Origin: Pseudomonadota bacterium
Lineage (GTDB): Bacteria; Desulfobacterota; BSN033; WVXP01; G020346125
DNA: 7,227 nt
NCBI GenBank assembly: GCA_030672465.1
Contig: DAOVGJ010000136.1
Coordinates: forward strand, 1 to 7,227
Direction: 5' to 3'
Position 1 is the stretch's first letter; each line of letters opens with the position of its first letter. Shown piece by piece: positions 6,854-7,227 of the stretch. The position numbers and the translations under genes were made by a program. The notes beneath the pieces were generated by a model. It made no database searches, was not told the origin of the DNA, and worked only from the letters and a program-made list of their open reading frames with translations.

Positions 6854-6882
6854 AAAGTAACAGAATTGGTTTATATTGTCAA
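6854..6882 (-). promoter_or_regulatory. Candidate sigma-70 promoter for the minus-strand operon
   Basis: On the minus strand a perfect -35 TTGACA (6882-6877) is followed by a 17-nt spacer and TACTTT (6859-6854), which matches only 3 of 6 -10 positions. It is preceded by TGT, giving an extended -10. Transcription would start near 6847, about 290 nt before the peptidase ATG, so the palindrome and the SD hairpin would both be in the leader. No better promoter was seen closer to the gene. Confidence 0.35.
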
Positions 6883-6910
6883 ACTGCATGGACAGGAGCT
6901 CTCTCCAATG

Positions 6911-7011
6911 GGAATGTTGGAATGATGGAGTGATGAGCTGAAGAAGAGAAGAACAACAAATTTATTCCTTCCATTTTTAATACCCAGTATTCCACTATTC
7001 CATCATTCCAT
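6911..7011. repeat. Inverted pair of degenerate 8-bp-period repeats
   Basis: The left block has three 8-bp units, GGGAATGT, TGGAATGA and TGGAGTGA (about 6911-6934, in slightly shifted register). The right block has TATTCCAC, TATTCCAT and CATTCCAT (6988-7011). The two blocks are reverse complements of the same unit: TGGAATGATGGA at 6918-6929 pairs perfectly with TCCATCATTCCA at 6999-7010, with about 69 nt between. This lies just upstream of apgM. The function is unknown; similar ATTCCA-rich intergenic tracts may simply be low-complexity sequence. Confidence 0.5.
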
Positions 7012-7089
7012 GTGTTCTCCCGATACTAAGGAACCTCCAAGGGAGCAGTTCACTGTTAAGGGAGAAAATCGTCGGGAAGGAGGAGGGCC

Positions 7090-7227
7090 ATGATTACCGA
7101 AGAGTTGATGAAATCGATTTCCACAAAAAACCCCGCCAAAATGCTCTTGCTTGTGATCGATGGATTGGGGGGCCTCCCGTTCAATGGGAAGACCGAATTG
7201 GAGCAGAGCCATATACCCAATCTCGAT
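7090..7227 (+). CDS. apgM: Archaeal-type 2,3-bisphosphoglycerate-independent phosphoglycerate mutase, 5' end only
   Basis: Only the first 46 codons are in the window. The start of the alkaline-phosphatase fold is visible: MLLLVIDGLGGLPFNGKTELE (about 16-36) followed by HIPNLD (41-46). The Asp of VIDG is the usual metal ligand and 'GLGGLP..GKTELE' is characteristic of the archaeal-type iPGM (ApgM) rather than GpmI. It would interconvert 3- and 2-phosphoglycerate in glycolysis/gluconeogenesis. Start ATG at 7090, with AGGAGGG directly upstream (spacer a few nt). It is divergent from the seven-gene operon and separated by 533 bp. A related phosphatase-superfamily mutase cannot be excluded from 46 residues alone. 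Confidence 0.82.
   Translation, partial: MITEELMKSISTKNPAKMLLLVIDGLGGLPFNGKTELEQSHIPNLD

Noticed and set aside
6584..6889. 101-codon minus-strand ORF starting MQFDNINQFC in the intergenic region
   Set aside because: It crosses the whole palindrome, so its middle is dictated by the repeat. It has no recognisable domain, and its ATG lies upstream of the candidate -10. More likely untranslated leader than a gene.
6976..6981. TTTAAT as a -10 box for apgM
   Set aside because: It matches 5 of 6 consensus positions but no -35-like hexamer lies 16-18 nt upstream, so it is not listed as a promoter.
7015..7066. Nested short inverted repeats (TTCTCCC/GGGAGAA and CTCC/GGAG) in the apgM leader
   Set aside because: Stems of 7 and 4 bp in purine/pyrimidine-rich sequence are within chance. 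No U-tract terminator or known riboswitch core accompanies them.
7003..7212. 69-codon minus-strand ORF overlapping the apgM start
   Set aside because: Shadow of apgM and its leader. The plus-strand frame has a strong SD and the conserved VIDGLGGLP motif.
1..7227. CRISPR array, tRNA/rRNA genes, transposase or phage genes
   Set aside because: No regularly spaced direct repeats, no tRNA-like cloverleaf or rRNA signature, and no integrase or transposase motif was seen in any frame. The coding content is conserved chromosomal genes.

Overview
The window reads as an ordinary chromosomal segment of a Gram-negative, probably anaerobic bacterium of the former Deltaproteobacteria (Desulfobacterota-like). 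This placement is an inference. It rests on the order phoH - 7TM-HD phosphodiesterase - ybeY - corC, on an archaeal-type phosphoglycerate mutase next door, and on the style of the palindromic intergenic repeat. No marker gene fixes the taxon.

Seven genes lie head to tail on the minus strand and fill positions 6556 down to 1. In transcription order they are a P1/DmpA-family peptidase, a Sir2 deacylase, a YjbQ/UPF0047 protein, PhoH, a membrane HD-domain protein of the PgpH type, YbeY and a CorC/YbeX CBS-domain protein that runs off the left edge. Gaps are 8-24 nt or the genes overlap (phoH/pgpH by 8 nt, pgpH/ybeY by 104 nt), so this is almost certainly one operon with translational coupling. 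The distal half is the widely conserved RNA/ribosome-maturation cluster (PhoH = YbeZ, YbeY, CorC = YbeX). The proximal half adds a protein deacylase and a self-processing aminopeptidase that do not usually travel with it. At least two starts are not ATG (TTG for phoH, GTG for pgpH), and corC appears to lack any standard start at its expected N-terminus.

Positions 6557-7089 form a 533-bp divergent intergenic region with no convincing gene. It holds a hairpin that would bury the Shine-Dalgarno sequence of the first operon gene and has a competing upstream strand; a 119-bp imperfect palindrome resembling a small dispersed repeat; a candidate sigma-70 promoter (TTGACA, 17 nt, extended -10) for the minus-strand operon; and two inverted blocks of 8-bp-period degenerate repeats. 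To the right, on the plus strand, the first 46 codons of an archaeal-type cofactor-independent phosphoglycerate mutase (apgM) begin at 7090.

I do not see a wholly new system. The items most worth follow-up are the switch-like leader, the palindromic element in the operon's 5' untranslated region, the long pgpH/ybeY overlap and the corC start.
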